64,000 nucleotides of DNA from Mycobacterium sp. JS623. GTDB lineage: Bacteria > Actinomycetota > Actinomycetes > Mycobacteriales > Mycobacteriaceae. A program made the translations under genes and the position numbers. Of the stretch, positions 18,801 to 29,975 are shown piece by piece; position 1 is the stretch's first letter, and each line of letters opens with the position of its first letter. The notes under the pieces are model-generated. The model searched no databases. It was not told where the DNA came from and was given only the letters and a program-made list of their open reading frames with translations. The stretch spans positions 5,456,001 to 5,520,000 of the forward strand of contig NC_019966.1 of NCBI RefSeq assembly GCF_000328565.1, given 5' to 3'.

Positions 18801-21491
18801 CGGAATGGTGTTAAGAAACAATCCTGCGGCCGCTTCGGCCCCGACACGGCCAGGGCGACCGTGGGTGACCACCCCAGTCGTGACGTCCGCTTCACCCGAA
18901 ATCCTCTGTAGAGCAATGCAATGCACAGAGAGCAACAGCGACTTGATCGGTATATCACTAGCGGTCGCAAGCTTTCGAGCAGCATCCTCTAACCACTGAG
19001 GAATCAGGACCGTCACAATCGGAGGGACAGTCGTGGGCGCTTCGTAAACAACGTAAGATTCCAGCGACGTTGCACACGATTCGGACAGTGCAGCACGCCA
19101 GAATTCCTGTGCGGCAGGGTTTTCGAGTGCCTCCATCTCAGCACGGACATACTCGGCGAGGATGGCGGACGAGTACGGTTCGGTGTTGATCGGTCGCACG
19201 TCGAGACCGACGCTGACCAGATAGTCCTGCAGTAGCTCGCCGATGAGGTTCACGACACTCCAGCCGTCTAGAAGTGCATGATGGAATGCGAAGGCAAGGT
19301 CGATGCCATCTTCGCGTACAAAGGCGCGCAGGCTGTAGAGCGGGCCTGAGCTGATGTCATACGTTTTCCGGTGCCCGGCAGCCATATAGTCTTTGACATC
19401 TACATCGCTTGCTCCGATCACAGCGTCGAAAGCTCGCGGCACTGTTGACCTGACGACTTGCAACGGCACCGAATGTTGCTTCAGTTCAAATGACGACCGT
19501 AGCGCGGGGTGCCGCTGGACCAGCCGATCAAACGCGTCGGTGAACTGCTGTTCGTACCAGGGCATCGCTACGCGGTATCGGAAGACGTCCTTATACATCG
19601 TCGATTCGGCACGCTCGATACTGTGAAATAGCATGCCGAGTTGCAACCCGGTTGCTGGAAACGCATCCTCGGCATCGTGCAGCGACGCGCGATCAATTAG
19701 AGGGAGCATTGCGAACGAGTCCGTGATGCCCTGCGGCTCTGCCGCCGTCAGTCGCGAATTCGACTCTGCCAGTTCGGCGACCGTAGGTCGGGCGAAAAGC
19801 TCCTCGATATCGAAAGCTATCCCGCGCTTTTCTGCCTCGCTCCGTACGGCGAGGGCAAGGATCGAATCTCCGCCTATGGTGAAGAAGTTGTCGTGCACAC
19901 CCACACAGTCGACGTTGAGAACCGACCCGAACACGTCCACCAACGCCGCCTCGGCCGGAGTACGCGGCGCGACGGCCGAGCGATCCCGCGTGACCGGTCG
20001 GGCCAGCGCCCGACGATTCACCTTTCCGCTTGTCGTGAGCGGGAGCTCAGTCAATTCGACGAAGCTGGTGGGAATCATGTACCCGGGTAACCGCCGTGCG
20101 AGGTGATCGCGGAGCGCAGTGAGGGAAACGAAATCTCCTACGAAGTAACCGATCAGGTTGGAGCCATGATTATCCGATGGTTCGGCTATCGCGACCGCCG
20201 AGCGCACCCCCGGACACGACTCCATCGTGGCTTGGACTTCTCCGAGGCTTACTCGGTTGCCACGCACCTTGACTTCATCGTCGATGCGGCCCAAGAACTC
20301 AAGGTTTCCGTCCGACCGCCAGCGGGCGAGATCACCGGTTCGATACAGTCGACCGCCCGGCACGCGTTGGTCGTCGATGAAGGAATCCGCCGTCAAATCG
20401 GGTCGGCCACGATAACCGCGGGCCAGGCACACGCCGCCGATATTCAACTCACCGGCCACCCCCACAGGGCAAGGGCTCCTGCGCTCGTCGAGAACCAGCA
20501 GGGTGGTGTTGTCGATCGGCTTTCCGATCGGGACTACATCGACCGTGCCGGCCGACGGGCAGTCGAAGTAACTCACGTCCACCGTCGCCTCAGTTGGCCC
20601 GTAGAGATTCACCAGCTGCGGCACCCCGATGACGCCGAAGACCCGATTGAACCGCTCGACCAACGCCGGAGTAAGCGCTTCCCCGCTACAGAACACCATG
20701 CGCAACGACGTCAGCCGGTGGATCGAGTCAGGTTGCGATTCCAGCTGATCGAGGAATGAGCCGAGCATCGACGGCACGAAATGCATCACAGTGACCCCAT
20801 GGCTCTGAATTGCGGCGACGATCTTGCGCGGATCGCGCTCTGCACCGGGTTCGATCATGGCGACACGCGCGCCCGCCATCGCCCACCACAGCAATTCCCA
20901 CACGGAAACGTCGAACGTCACCGACGTCTTCTGCAGGATCACATCGTCGGCGTCAAGCGGGTACTGCCGCTGCATCCACCGGAGGCGGTTCACCACCGAC
21001 CGGTGCTCGACCATGACTCCCTTCGGTTGGCCGGTCGAGCCCGACGTGTATATGACGTAGGCCAAGTCGCCGGGCGACGCGACTGGTTCGACGAGATCCG
21101 CTCCGGCAGTGGTCGGTTCGACGCGACTGGCACCAAGCTCGTCGACGATTTCGGCGAAATCGGTCCTGGCTACGACGACACGCGCACCGCAGTCTTCGAT
21201 GACCGTACGAATCCGCAGTAGCGGGTATTCCGGATCGATGGGCACATATGCGGCTCCGGCGCGGAGGATTCCGTGTATCGCGACTAGAAGCTCCGGTGAC
21301 CTTGGCACGATCACGGCGACGCAATCGTCACGACAAACACCCTTGGCGCGCAGCACTTCCGCGACGTGGTTCACCGCGGCGTCGAAGTCCGAATAGCGCA
21401 GAGTCCCGCTCTCCGAAACGACCGCAATGCGATCGCCAGAAATGTCGGCGGCCAATCGGTCGACCGTCATGTCCAACGCGAAATCAAGCAT
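15816..21491 (-). CDS. Nonribosomal peptide synthetase A(Ser)-T-C-A-T-TE
   Basis: An 1891-aa protein. A1 spans about 1-500 ([47 protein letters not shown]), T1 has S543 in GGDSI, C spans about 607-1030 with HHALLDG at 737-743, A2 spans about 1035-1525, T2 has S1569 in GGTSI, and the type I TE has S1699 in GWSFGG and a likely His at 1870. Aligned to PheA, the A1 pocket reads D-V-W-H-F-S-L-V-D-K, the well-known L-serine code. A2 reads roughly D-V-Q-F-I-S-Q-V-A-K, which I cannot assign. There is no epimerase or MbtH domain. It starts with an A domain, so the condensation domain for Ser is the one ending the upstream PKS. ATG 21491 overlaps the PKS stop by 8 nt. Confidence 0.95.
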   Translation of the reverse strand: MLDFALDMTVDRLAADISGDRIAVVSESGTLRYSDFDAAVNHVAEVLRAKGVCRDDCVAVIVPRSPELLVAIHGILRAGAAYVPIDPEYPLLRIRTVIEDCGARVVVARTDFAEIVDELGASRVEPTTAGADLVEPVASPGDLAYVIYTSGSTGQPKGVMVEHRSVVNRLRWMQRQYPLDADDVILQKTSVTFDVSVWELLWWAMAGARVAMIEPGAERDPRKIVAAIQSHGVTVMHFVPSMLGSFLDQLESQPDSIHRLTSLRMVFCSGEALTPALVERFNRVFGVIGVPQLVNLYGPTEATVDVSYFDCPSAGTVDVVPIGKPIDNTTLLVLDERRSPCPVGVAGELNIGGVCLARGYRGRPDLTADSFIDDQRVPGGRLYRTGDLARWRSDGNLEFLGRIDDEVKVRGNRVSLGEVQATMESCPGVRSAVAIAEPSDNHGSNLIGYFVGDFVSLTALRDHLARRLPGYMIPTSFVELTELPLTTSGKVNRRALARPVTRDRSAVAPRTPAEAALVDVFGSVLNVDCVGVHDNFFTIGGDSILALAVRSEAEKRGIAFDIEELFARPTVAELAESNSRLTAAEPQGITDSFAMLPLIDRASLHDAEDAFPATGLQLGMLFHSIERAESTMYKDVFRYRVAMPWYEQQFTDAFDRLVQRHPALRSSFELKQHSVPLQVVRSTVPRAFDAVIGASDVDVKDYMAAGHRKTYDISSGPLYSLRAFVREDGIDLAFAFHHALLDGWSVVNLIGELLQDYLVSVGLDVRPINTEPYSSAILAEYVRAEMEALENPAAQEFWRAALSESCATSLESYVVYEAPTTVPPIVTVLIPQWLEDAARKLATASDIPIKSLLLSVHCIALQRISGEADVTTGVVTHGRPGRVGAEAAAGLFLNTIPIRLNGAQATCLETVEHIARFERASHRYRRYPLQAMQSDAGRTLFKTAFNFVNYHHFAALARATGVELLDFESYEQTNFALLATAGIDPRRGRLFLRVNGDPVSVTAAQAREYAIAFTGVLAEIVRSPDRALDVRANEVAAPDVTQLVAQQAAEEPDSVALVDDSRTWTYAELDGRADRIAAGLLAAGMPPGARVGVMLDRSPELIATVLGVLKAGAAVVPLDVSYPNARIDAMIRQARPFRVISDISEVRQLVETPEAGVLPAIDPNSAAYVLFTSGSTGAPKGVSMPHRALANLITWQNRQTSGAVGSSTLQFAPLSFDVSFQEIFSTLCGGGTLRLVSEAQRKDSVALVRLVADEGIERVFLPFVALQAFAEAACSTCTWPASLRVLISSGEQLRVTPEIRRLCTRLPGVLLENQYGPTETHVAASYPMTGSPDEFPMLPPIGTAIEGATLAVIGPDLRPLSPGNKGEICIGGRCVASGYEGQPDLTAERFVRVGDPPVTMYRTGDVGRELPSGDIVCLGRIDTQVKVRGFRVECAEVEIVIKRLYADVIRAAAVVARRLHTVDSVLVAYLVGDSDAVTANGIRSRLRSVLPEHMIPDRFVWLDELPLTPSGKRDDKTLRELPLSHDANETEGTPPRNGRERAIADIMAEFAGAASFAADTNFFDAGGTSIGAMRVIMAISRSWGVEIPLDAFVAAPTAADLARLVTTGAVFRAFDPLVALRSSGDRPPLFLIHPIGGNVLCYLNLAKHLPADLPIYALQAAGAEPGAKPLRTMSDLAVSYIAAIRRVRPEGPYNIGGWSFGGYVAAEMARQLADDELARLILIDTIVLTDSPRPVIADRDLIIWFFMELLSQARGSDASKLVGRYDGMDCDALFDSFLGQAIEAKIVPAESSPQLIRRLYDIFHANYEATMNYRHTRLDRDITLLKSTEQLPTVAADVHRIVGSSFTSPTNGWERLMPRSLSVIDVAGDHLSMMSEPNVIDVASKLEAALR

Positions 21492-24400
21492 CGATCGGCG
21501 CTCCGGAGGAGAACGTGGTCAGCTGAGTTCGATCCGCCTCGGACAGCATGTCAAGTTCGCCGACTTGCATATCTGGCGCGTCAAGCGCTTTTCGGATCAA
21601 GGTCAAGACATGACGCATGGCATCGGCGAACCGGTAGTTCGCATCGAAGACATCGTCGGCATAGAAGACGTCCACGTCGAGCGAACCGTCTCGTTCATTG
21701 TCACGAACGGAGATGTTGACCGCATCGAGTGAGTACCCCGACGCAAGCACAGTCGATCTTTTCCATAACGCCAGTGCGCGTTTGTCGTCAGGAATTGTCT
21801 GATACGAGTACGTGACGTCGAACATTGGCGAGGATGCCCCGTCACCCTCCTGAACCGCGGAGACGATATCACCGTAGGCGAATCTCTGTCGGCCCCGTAG
21901 ATCCCACACCCGCTGCCGGACACGGTCGGCGAGGTCGGACATTGACGCGTTGTCGTCCCCCACAATTCGCAACGGCAGAATGTTCACCATGCAACCGACG
22001 GTGCCGAGTTCGGCATCGGATGAACGGTTGAGAAACGGGACGCCGATCACGATGTCACGGCCACGGTGTACTCGACGCAGATACTCGCCGACCGCAGCAG
22101 CGGTGAAGGCGAATATTGAATGGCCGGTGGCTCTAATGCGCTCAGCCATCTCAGGATTCACGTTCAGGGCGTGTCGGTGGCGAGTGCGACTACGCATCGA
22201 TCCGCTACGGGCGAATAGAGCAGGCTCCACGTCACGGAATTCCTCGACGAAGTATTCGCGATCGGCCACCCAGTCCGGCGAGTGGCGGTAGTGACGCTCT
22301 GTGCGCACGAAGTCGAGATAGCTCGGCATCGTGATGTCGTCCGTACCGCGGGCCGCGATTTCCGATTGATATTCGTAAGAGAGCTGACCCATCGCGAGAT
22401 TGACGCTCCACCCGTCCCCAACGGCGTGGTGGAAGCACCCGTACAAAATGAAGGAATCGGTCCGATCGACGAGGACAGCGACACGTACTAGCGACCCGTT
22501 CAGCGGCAACACCTCTTCGCCCGCCTCGTCGATCCAGCACCGGCACGCCGCCTCAGGGTCCACCTCACCGGTGAAGTCCACGAACTCGAGTTCGGGCACC
22601 TCGGCACCGACGCGCTGAACGAACTCGTCGTCTCGAATCTCAAAACGCAGTCGCACCGCGTCGTTCCGCAGATGTGTTCGGCGCAGGCACTCTTTCATCC
22701 GGTCTAAATCCACGGTGCCATCCAGGCGGGTGTAGGCGACGGCCTGCGCGACGGGCAGGTCCGGATAGCGCGCGCTGACCGCGAGAATGTCGCGCTGATA
22801 ACCCGTCACCGGCCAGTATTCCTGTTCCACATCTCCATTACTTCGCTCTTCTGTCGGCTGGGTGATCTGATTGGCGCCAAGTGCACTGACCAGGTGTCTG
22901 GCCAACGCTGATGGCGTCGGATGATCGAACACGGCTTTGGCAGGCAGCTTCAAACCGGTCGCTGATTTGAATCGATTCCTGAATTCGACGGCGCCTAGTG
23001 AATCGAAGCCGAGGTTCTTGAACTCCTCGTCGGCTTCGACCGCGTCCTGGGAGTCGTACCCGAGAACTGCGGCGGCGTGTGCACGCACGAGGCCCAGAAG
23101 TTCGCGTTCCTGTTCGGATGGGCTCATCGCTGCGAGCCGCTGCCGGAGATCCGAAGAGGATTCGACTGCGACAGATTCCGCGCTGCGCCGTACCCCGCGG
23201 ATCAAACCACGGAACACTGTCGGCAAGCCCGTCAACGCCGAATCGGAACGAACCGCGGCAAGGTTGAGATGAGCCGGCACGACGAACGAGCGCGCTTGCA
23301 GGAGTGCCGCGTCAAAGTGTGCGAGTCCCTCGTCCGAAGACATCGGGACGAATCCGCTTCGAGACATTCGCGCGCGATCGTGGTCGTCGAGATGGCCTGT
23401 CATCCCGGTGGTTTGCGCCCACCAGCCCCACGCCATGGAAATACCCGGCAACCCTTGCTGTCGACGATGGTGTGCGAGTGCATCCAGGAACGCATTTGCC
23501 GCAGCGTAATTGGCCTGACCGCGGGACCCCAGAACACTGGCCGCGGACGAGAACACCACGAACGCCGACAAGTCCGCGGAGCGGGTCAGTTCGTGCAGGT
23601 TCCAACCCGCATCGATCTTCGGCCGCAACACCGACTCAAGATGGCGTGGCGTCTGCGTACCGAGCATGGCGTCATCGAGCACCCCAGCGGCGTGAATAAC
23701 AGCGGTCAACGGATGATCGTCGGGGATACCAGCGAGAAGTCGCTGCAACGCAACTCTGTCCGCCGCATCACACGACGCGATATGTACGGACGCACCGAGC
23801 TCGGTGAGCTCCGACTCAAAGGCGGCAGCACCGTCAGTAGCACGTCCCCTGCGGCTGATCAGCAGCAGATTGCGTACACCGTGACGAGCCACCAGATGCC
23901 GCGCGAGGAGCATGCCCAGTACACCGGTGCCGCCCGTGATCAGCACAGTGCCTTCCGGGTCGAGTGGCCTGGGTACGGTCAACACCAGCTTGCCGACATG
24001 GCGGGCGCGACTGAGGTATCGATAGGCATCCGACGCGTGTCTAATGTCCCAGCAATGCACCGGAATCGGCCGCAGCTCGCCCGCCTCGAACAGGCTGACC
24101 AATTCGCCGAGTATGTCCTGCGCACGGTCGAGACCGGCTTCGGCTAGATCGAACGCTCGGTACCGAACACCCGGATGGCGCGCCGCTACCTCGTCTGCAT
24201 CCCGGACGTCACTCTTGCCCATCTCGATGAATCGTCCGCCGCGCGGCAACAGTCGCAGCGAAGAGTCGACGAATTCCCCTGTGAGTGAATCAAGTACGAT
24301 GTCCACGCCTTGCCCGCCGGTGGTCGCAGAGAATTTCTGTTCGAAATCCACCGCACGCGAGTTCGCTATGTGGTCCGCCTCGAATCCCATGCCGCGCAGG

Positions 24401-27400
24401 ATCTCCCACTTTCCTGGGCTTGCAGTTGCAAAGACCTCGAGGCCCCAGTGCAGAGCTAACTGCACTGCAGCCATACCAACCCCGCCGGTGGCGGCATGCA
24501 CGAGCAGCCGCTCACCCGCGCGTACGCGACCCAAATCTGCCAACGTGTAATACGCGGTGAGGAAGGCCGCAGGTACCGCCGCTGCCTGTGCATAGGACCA
24601 CCCTGCGGGAATGTGCGCGATCGTCCGATGGTCGGCGACTACAACAGGCCCCGCCCCGTCGAACAGGCCCATCACTCGATCACCTCGAGCGAACCCGACC
24701 ACACCCTCTGCGACCTCAAGCACGACGCCGGAGCCCTCGCTGCCGACGGTGGCCTCTGCGTCGGAGTATAGACCCAGTGATATCAAGACATCCCGGAAGT
24801 TCACGCCCGCGCATCGCAATCCAATACGCACTTCGCCGGGTGCCAGCACACGCTCGGATTCGGGCCACGGGCGAAGATTGAAGTTGCGCGGGTCCAGTGT
24901 TCCGTTGTCGAGGACGGCGAGTCGCCAACTTGTTCCCCCGATGAGTTCTGCGCCTCCGATTCGGTCCGCAGCAGCGTGCACCAGGCGCGGGGCAAAGCAC
25001 ACGCCATCGCGAACGGCGAGTTGCGATTCGTCACGGCGGGTCGATTCGGCGACCGCAATGTCTGCACAGGCCCAGTCGTCGACGTCAACAAGAAGTATCT
25101 GCCCAGGATTCTCGGACTGCGCGCTGCGCAACAGCCCCCACACCGAGGCTTGGCCGAGATCCACGACATCTTCCGATGAGTCGACCGCGATCGCCCTGCG
25201 AGTGAGCACCACCAGTCGTGCCTTCTCGTCACGGTCAACGTCCGCCAGCCAATGCTGCGTTCGCTCGAGCACGAGTGCCAGCGCATCCCGCGTCTCCTCG
25301 AGGAGCGCTGAGGTGTTCCCAGTCGTTGTCGGACAACGCAATACGGTTACATCTTCCGCAATGGTGGTGTCCGTGGCTTCACCGGCGGCAAGCGTGACCC
25401 AGTCCACTCCATACAATTCGTCGTCGGCAGTTGTGCTCACGCGCAATTGACTTGGCGAAACACCGCGCAGGGCAAGCGAATCGACGCTGGCCACCATGCC
25501 TCCACCGCTGTCCATGACAGTAATGGATATCGTGTCGAGGTCGACAAGCGTGACCCTGGCACGGAGCTGCGTTGCGCCGACCACATGCAGCGAGACGCCT
25601 TCCCATTCGAATGGCAATCTGGTCAGCTCCGACTCTGTGAGTACGCCGCTTGCACCGACACCGTGCAGGATCGCGTCGAGCAGCACTGGATGCAGACCGA
25701 ACTGATTCGCGTCGGCTTTCGCTTGTTCAGGCAACGCGGCCTCCACGAACACCTCGTCGCCGCGGCGCCATACCGCACGCAGACCACGGAACGCCGGACC
25801 GTATTCGTATCCACGCTCCGCGAGCATCGGATAGGCCTCGGCAACGTCGACCGGTTCCGCACCCGCCGGTGGCCATTCCGCGACCGCCTGTTCGATGTTG
25901 GCGTAAGGGGGGTCAGAGAGAATGCCTTCGGCGTTCAGCGTCCACGTCCGATCGGTCCCGTCGTTGTCGATCCGCGAGTAGATCCGCACCGGACGTTCGC
26001 CCGTTTCCTGCCACGCGCCGACGACGACCTGCACTACTACACCGCCGTGTTCGCCGACGATCAACGGGGCACGCAGGACGAGTTCATCGATCCTGGGACA
26101 TCCCACACGATCACCCGCGTGTAGCGCTAGCTCCACCATCGCCGAACCCGGCATCAACGCGACCCCGCGGACCCGATGATCGCCCAACCACGGATGGGTC
26201 GCGAGCGACAGCCTGCCCGTCAAGATGATGCTGCCCGATTCCGCCTGTGGCACAAGCGCGCCGAGCATCGGATGCCCCGCGGCGGTGACACCGAGGGTCT
26301 TCGCGTCGGCGGACCCGGCGCCCGAGCTCATCCAATAGCGCTTTCGCTGGAAGGCGTAGGTTGGCAGCTCGACACGGTGCGCGCCGAGGTCGTCGAACAT
26401 GCTTGCCCAGTCGGACGATCCTCCGTGTACGCGCATTTCGGCGGCCGACAGCAGGAATCGCCGCATGCCGCCGTCGTTGCGCCGAAGTGTGCCAATCACG
26501 CAGTGTTCGGCGTCGCAGTCCTCCAAGGATTCCTCGATGCCCGCAGTCAACACCGGATGCGGACTGGACTCGACGAACGTGCGATAACCGTGTTCGCGCG
26601 ACCATCGTACGGCCTGTTCGAACAGCACCGGTTGCCGGAGGTTCGCGAACCAGTAGTCGCCATCGAGGATCCTGGCGTCCAGTCCCGCGCCCGTGACCGC
26701 GGAAATGAATTCGATATCGCAGGTCCGCGGCTGCAGCCCCGACAGTGACTCGAGCAATGTCTCCCGCAGAGTGTCGACGTCAGCGGAATGTGAGGCATAG
26801 TCGACGGGAATCCGGTTGGCGGGCACCGCGTCTCGCTCGCATACGACCATCAACTCGTTTAAGGCTGCTGCGTTGCCGGTGATGACGGTCGAGGAAGGAC
26901 CGTTTTGCGCGGCTATGGAGATCGATCCGACCCATGGTTGGACCAGTGCGTGAATGCGTTCAGCGGGCCATGCGATCGACACCATGCCGCCGGTTCCCGC
27001 GATTGCCGTGATCGCCTTGCTACGCAATGTGATTACCTTCGCGGCGTCTCGCAGGGACAGGGCTCCTGCGACGTAGGCCGCCGCAATTTCGCCTTGCGAA
27101 TGACCGAGGACGGCCTCGGGATGGATACCCAGCGCTCGCCACTGCGCGGCCAGCGACACCATCACCGCGAACAGCACGGGCTGCACCACATCGACCCGGT
27201 CGAGACTCAGGGCGCCGGCACCACCCCGCACGGCCTCCATTAGCGACCAGTCAACGAACTCGGCGAAGGCGGCATCACAGAGCCGCATCTCGTCGGCAAA
27301 CGCCGGCGCGGAGTCCAACAGTTCGACTGCCATTCCCTCCCATTGCGAACCCTGGCCGGGGAACACGAAGACCACTCGCCCGGTAGCAGCTGCCTTTCCC

Positions 27401-29010
27401 GTGGCCACGTTCGGTGCAGGCTCGCGGGATGCGATCGCGGCCAAGCCGTTCAGTAACTCGTTACGATCGGCGCCTACCGCAGCCGCACGGTGGTCGAAAA
27501 GTGCGCGGGTGGTGGCCAGCGAATACGCCACATCGTTGGGCTCGAGTTCGGGGTGCTGTTCGACGAATCGAACCAGCCGGGCTCCCTGTTCGGCCAGTGC
27601 CGAGGCCGACTTCGCGGACAACACCCACGGCATCACCGGCGGACGAGCGGACCTTGATGGCACGGTTCTAACCGCTGTTGGCGCCTGCTCCAATATCACG
27701 TGGGCGTTCGTTCCGCTGATGCCGTACGACGAGACGGCTACGCGCCGAGGCTGGCCCGGCTGGTCAGGCCATGCACAGGCGCTTTCGACAATCTTGATTG
27801 TCCCGGATGACCAATTCACTTGGGGTGTCGGCGAATCCATATGCAACGTCGCGGGCACCACGCCGTGCCGAATCGAATGGATGGCCTTGATCATCCCGGC
27901 GACACCCGCCGCGTGCTGTGTATGACCGATGTTCGACTTGACCGAGCCGATCAGCACTGGCCGCGTCACTGAGTGGACGTCGCCGTATGTCGCCTGCAGA
28001 GCTTTCGCTTCGATCGGGTCGCCAATCCTCGTGCCGGTGCCATGCGCCTCAACCACGTCGACATCTCCCGCGGTCAAGCCGGCGTCGATCAGAGCTTGTT
28101 GAATCGCCCGCTGCTGGGCCGGACCGCTGGGGGCGGACAGCACTTCGGAGGCTCCGTCCTGTCCGACGGCAGTGCCACGGATGAGCGCGAGGACTGGATA
28201 GCCGAGGATGCGCGCGCGCGACAGTCGGGCCAGCACCAACACGCCGGCGCCTTCGGCGACACCGAACCCGTCCGCCGCCGCGGCAAACGGCTTACATCGG
28301 CCGTCCTCGGACAGCGCGCCCTGCCTTGCGAAGCCGACGAAGATGCTTGGTGAGCACACCACGGTTGCACCGCCCGCGACCGCCAGCTCACATTCACCTG
28401 ACCGCAACGAGCGCACGGCAAGATGCAGTGCAACTAGAGAAGACGAGCAGCCCGTGTCGACCGTCAGCGCAGGACCCTGCAGCCCGAGTGTGTATGCCAC
28501 CCGGCCGGATGCGACGCAGGGGCTGGTGCCCGTCGCCAGATAGCCCGCGAATCCTTCGCTATCTTCGTGGATCCGGGGGCCGTACTCCTGGCCGCCAACG
28601 CCGACGAACACGCCCGTATCGCTGCCGTGCAGAGAACCCGGGTCGATCATCGCGCGCTCCAGCGCCTCCCAAGTCACCTCCAGCAGCAGCCGCTGCTGGG
28701 GATCCATTGCTTGGGCCTCGCGAGGAGCAATGCCGAAGAATCCCGGGTCGAAATCTCCGACATTGTCCACAAATGAGCCTGCTCGCACGTACGTGGCGCC
28801 TGGCGCCTCGGGATCTGGTGCTAACAGGGCATTGAGGTTCCACCCTCGGTCGGCGGGAAACGCCGAGACGGCTTCGCGTCCCTCAGATATCAACTGCCAC
28901 AGGTCATCCGGCGAGCTAACACCGCCCGGAAAGCGGCATCCCATCCCGAGAACGGCGATCGGCTCACTGGGTGTGTGTCCGAAATTCGACTCGACAACGT
29001 TCAACGCCAT
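21484..29010 (-). CDS. Reducing type I PKS with C-terminal condensation domain (KS-AT-DH-ER-KR-ACP-C)
   Basis: A 2508-aa protein with Mas-like domain order. KS has C188 in DTGCSSS (normally DTACSSS), H323 and H363. AT has S638 in GHSQGE with YASH at 738-741, the methylmalonyl-CoA signature. DH has H945 ([10 protein letters not shown]) and D1112. ER has [14 protein letters not shown] near 1504. KR has [10 protein letters not shown] near 1690, the B-type LDD motif and Y1835. ACP carries S2004 (GFDSL). The C domain (about 2060-2490) has HHAVGDG at 2194-2200. All reductive sites are intact, so a fully reduced alpha-methyl acyl chain should form and be passed to seryl-T of the NRPS. There is no loading domain or KSQ; the starter must come in trans, and iterative use as in Mas is possible. 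GGGGAGAG precedes ATG 29010. Confidence 0.95.
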   Translation of the reverse strand: MALNVVESNFGHTPSEPIAVLGMGCRFPGGVSSPDDLWQLISEGREAVSAFPADRGWNLNALLAPDPEAPGATYVRAGSFVDNVGDFDPGFFGIAPREAQAMDPQQRLLLEVTWEALERAMIDPGSLHGSDTGVFVGVGGQEYGPRIHEDSEGFAGYLATGTSPCVASGRVAYTLGLQGPALTVDTGCSSSLVALHLAVRSLRSGECELAVAGGATVVCSPSIFVGFARQGALSEDGRCKPFAAAADGFGVAEGAGVLVLARLSRARILGYPVLALIRGTAVGQDGASEVLSAPSGPAQQRAIQQALIDAGLTAGDVDVVEAHGTGTRIGDPIEAKALQATYGDVHSVTRPVLIGSVKSNIGHTQHAAGVAGMIKAIHSIRHGVVPATLHMDSPTPQVNWSSGTIKIVESACAWPDQPGQPRRVAVSSYGISGTNAHVILEQAPTAVRTVPSRSARPPVMPWVLSAKSASALAEQGARLVRFVEQHPELEPNDVAYSLATTRALFDHRAAAVGADRNELLNGLAAIASREPAPNVATGKAAATGRVVFVFPGQGSQWEGMAVELLDSAPAFADEMRLCDAAFAEFVDWSLMEAVRGGAGALSLDRVDVVQPVLFAVMVSLAAQWRALGIHPEAVLGHSQGEIAAAYVAGALSLRDAAKVITLRSKAITAIAGTGGMVSIAWPAERIHALVQPWVGSISIAAQNGPSSTVITGNAAALNELMVVCERDAVPANRIPVDYASHSADVDTLRETLLESLSGLQPRTCDIEFISAVTGAGLDARILDGDYWFANLRQPVLFEQAVRWSREHGYRTFVESSPHPVLTAGIEESLEDCDAEHCVIGTLRRNDGGMRRFLLSAAEMRVHGGSSDWASMFDDLGAHRVELPTYAFQRKRYWMSSGAGSADAKTLGVTAAGHPMLGALVPQAESGSIILTGRLSLATHPWLGDHRVRGVALMPGSAMVELALHAGDRVGCPRIDELVLRAPLIVGEHGGVVVQVVVGAWQETGERPVRIYSRIDNDGTDRTWTLNAEGILSDPPYANIEQAVAEWPPAGAEPVDVAEAYPMLAERGYEYGPAFRGLRAVWRRGDEVFVEAALPEQAKADANQFGLHPVLLDAILHGVGASGVLTESELTRLPFEWEGVSLHVVGATQLRARVTLVDLDTISITVMDSGGGMVASVDSLALRGVSPSQLRVSTTADDELYGVDWVTLAAGEATDTTIAEDVTVLRCPTTTGNTSALLEETRDALALVLERTQHWLADVDRDEKARLVVLTRRAIAVDSSEDVVDLGQASVWGLLRSAQSENPGQILLVDVDDWACADIAVAESTRRDESQLAVRDGVCFAPRLVHAAADRIGGAELIGGTSWRLAVLDNGTLDPRNFNLRPWPESERVLAPGEVRIGLRCAGVNFRDVLISLGLYSDAEATVGSEGSGVVLEVAEGVVGFARGDRVMGLFDGAGPVVVADHRTIAHIPAGWSYAQAAAVPAAFLTAYYTLADLGRVRAGERLLVHAATGGVGMAAVQLALHWGLEVFATASPGKWEILRGMGFEADHIANSRAVDFEQKFSATTGGQGVDIVLDSLTGEFVDSSLRLLPRGGRFIEMGKSDVRDADEVAARHPGVRYRAFDLAEAGLDRAQDILGELVSLFEAGELRPIPVHCWDIRHASDAYRYLSRARHVGKLVLTVPRPLDPEGTVLITGGTGVLGMLLARHLVARHGVRNLLLISRRGRATDGAAAFESELTELGASVHIASCDAADRVALQRLLAGIPDDHPLTAVIHAAGVLDDAMLGTQTPRHLESVLRPKIDAGWNLHELTRSADLSAFVVFSSAASVLGSRGQANYAAANAFLDALAHHRRQQGLPGISMAWGWWAQTTGMTGHLDDHDRARMSRSGFVPMSSDEGLAHFDAALLQARSFVVPAHLNLAAVRSDSALTGLPTVFRGLIRGVRRSAESVAVESSSDLRQRLAAMSPSEQERELLGLVRAHAAAVLGYDSQDAVEADEEFKNLGFDSLGAVEFRNRFKSATGLKLPAKAVFDHPTPSALARHLVSALGANQITQPTEERSNGDVEQEYWPVTGYQRDILAVSARYPDLPVAQAVAYTRLDGTVDLDRMKECLRRTHLRNDAVRLRFEIRDDEFVQRVGAEVPELEFVDFTGEVDPEAACRCWIDEAGEEVLPLNGSLVRVAVLVDRTDSFILYGCFHHAVGDGWSVNLAMGQLSYEYQSEIAARGTDDITMPSYLDFVRTERHYRHSPDWVADREYFVEEFRDVEPALFARSGSMRSRTRHRHALNVNPEMAERIRATGHSIFAFTAAAVGEYLRRVHRGRDIVIGVPFLNRSSDAELGTVGCMVNILPLRIVGDDNASMSDLADRVRQRVWDLRGRQRFAYGDIVSAVQEGDGASSPMFDVTYSYQTIPDDKRALALWKRSTVLASGYSLDAVNISVRDNERDGSLDVDVFYADDVFDANYRFADAMRHVLTLIRKALDAPDMQVGELDMLSEADRTQLTTFSSGAPIDA

Positions 29011-29019
29011 GACTCTCCC

Positions 29020-29208
29020 CTAGCCCTGTGCCCAACGCGCCGTTGCGCGGTGCACTTCCTCGTCTGATCCCCGGACTCGCTGGATGACGCGCAGGTTCCC
29101 GTCGTAATGCGTCGCAACCCAGCCGATGCCGCGTTCGCGGTCGACGCGCAGCAGGGTGCTGTCCTTAGCCCAAGCGTGGCCGGTCGCATGCAGAGGGATG
29201 TTCGTCAT
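29020..29208 (-). CDS. 62-aa protein, first gene of the PKS/NRPS operon
   Basis: Starts at ATG 29208 behind a strong ribosome binding site (GGAGGTG, 29215-29221) and ends 9 nt before the PKS start, so it is almost certainly translated. The sequence has several Trp and basic residues (GHAWAKDSTLLRVDRERGIG, later VATHYDGNLRVIQRVRG). It does not show the MbtH signature (no SLWP or WTDxRP), and I do not recognise the family. Possible roles are an accessory or regulatory partner of the PKS or a translation-coupling leader. Its promoter region contains the conserved 79-bp element. Confidence 0.75.
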   Translation of the reverse strand: MTNIPLHATGHAWAKDSTLLRVDRERGIGWVATHYDGNLRVIQRVRGSDEEVHRATARWAQG

Positions 29209-29268
29209 TTCTTTCACCTCCATCGCGGTGGAAGGTGGTGATAGCGCGCTTTGTTTACGTCATGAAAG

Positions 29269-29347
29269 CGTCACTCGAATTGGGTACGACGCGAGCAGTG
29301 GTGCACTACTGCAATCTCGCGCGGCCGAGAGCGGTACTACTTAGTCG
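29269..29347 (-). promoter_or_regulatory. Conserved 79-bp regulatory element, copy 2 (PKS/NRPS operon promoter)
   Basis: Reading toward the 62-aa gene, it starts CGACTAAGTAG and ends CGAGTGACG, gap-free against 6301-6379. It contains GAGATTGCAGT and the 18-bp near-palindrome GCAGTAGTGCACCACTGC (29295-29312), with one mismatched base pair. It ends about 60 nt before the start codon. A dimeric regulator's site is likely. Confidence 0.7.
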
Positions 29348-29449
29348 GCACGCGTCGGAACCCGATCTACTGCTTGCCTGTCAGACGGCGAGATCCGTGT
29401 AGCGGTGGGTGCTGCCTGGGTGGCTGGGCCGACAAGTCGTAGATGCTGG

Positions 29450-29975
29450 TCCTCTAAATAACCGAGCCGTCGGCAGCATCGCGCTTCTTTTTGCCGACCC
29501 TGTCGACGGGATTCTGCGCTCCTTCACGGCAGGTGAGTACGGGTGTGACGCACGCGTCGGTGCCCGCGAAAATCTCGGTCCATTCGTCGCGGGTCTTGCT
29601 CGCAAACTTCTCCGCGAAAAGTTTGTGCACTTCGGGGAAGCCGCCGCGTCGAGCTGGTTCCCATTCCGGACCGTTCCCGCTCGTAGGGCGCGGCGACGAT
29701 GCCGAGCAGCACGAACATCGACCCGCCGCCGAGGTTGGCCGCCAGCGCCAACAGCTTGTCGGGCTCGCTTTTCACGTCGAGATCGACGATGCGCTTGTCG
29801 CGATGAAGAAGGTCCAGGTTTTCGGCCGGGATCTGCAGGCCGCCGGGCCTGCGCACCCGCACCACGTCGGCGCCGAGGTCCGCCAGCACCATCGCGGCGT
29901 GCGGGCCCGGGCCGATGCCGCCGAGTTCGAGTACTTTCACCCCGGCAAGGGGGCCATTGTTGCTCCCCGGTGCAA
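29450..29975 (-). pseudogene. Decayed duplicate of far (CoA-transferase)
   Basis: The N-terminal part (GPLAGVKVLELGGIGPGP through [19 protein letters not shown]) is nearly identical to far at 1631-2710. The GTG start is lost. Large internal pieces are deleted: the sequence jumps to [14 protein letters not shown] and then, with frame changes, to a segment matching CVTPVLTWREAAQN. A stop follows near 29452. It sits divergent to copy B exactly as far does to copy A, so it came with the segmental duplication. Confidence 0.85.

Larger units (their letters stand above)
7493..29347 (-). other. Biosynthetic gene cluster: PKS/NRPS operon with export and tailoring genes
   Basis: Nine minus-strand genes in tight order: 62-aa protein, PKS, NRPS, FAD hydroxylase, MmpL, SDR, P450, Rv2952-like methyltransferase, BV-type monooxygenase. 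Gaps never exceed 15 nt, and most junctions overlap. This is read as one transcript from the element at 29269-29347. The predicted scaffold is a reduced methyl-branched acyl chain amide-linked to serine and one further residue, released by the thioesterase and then oxidised and methylated. No acyl-AMP ligase, phosphopantetheinyl transferase or dedicated intact regulator lies inside the operon. Confidence 0.85.

Noticed and set aside
29020..29208. MbtH-like protein
   Set aside because: Size and position fit, but the diagnostic Trp/Pro motifs of MbtH proteins are absent.
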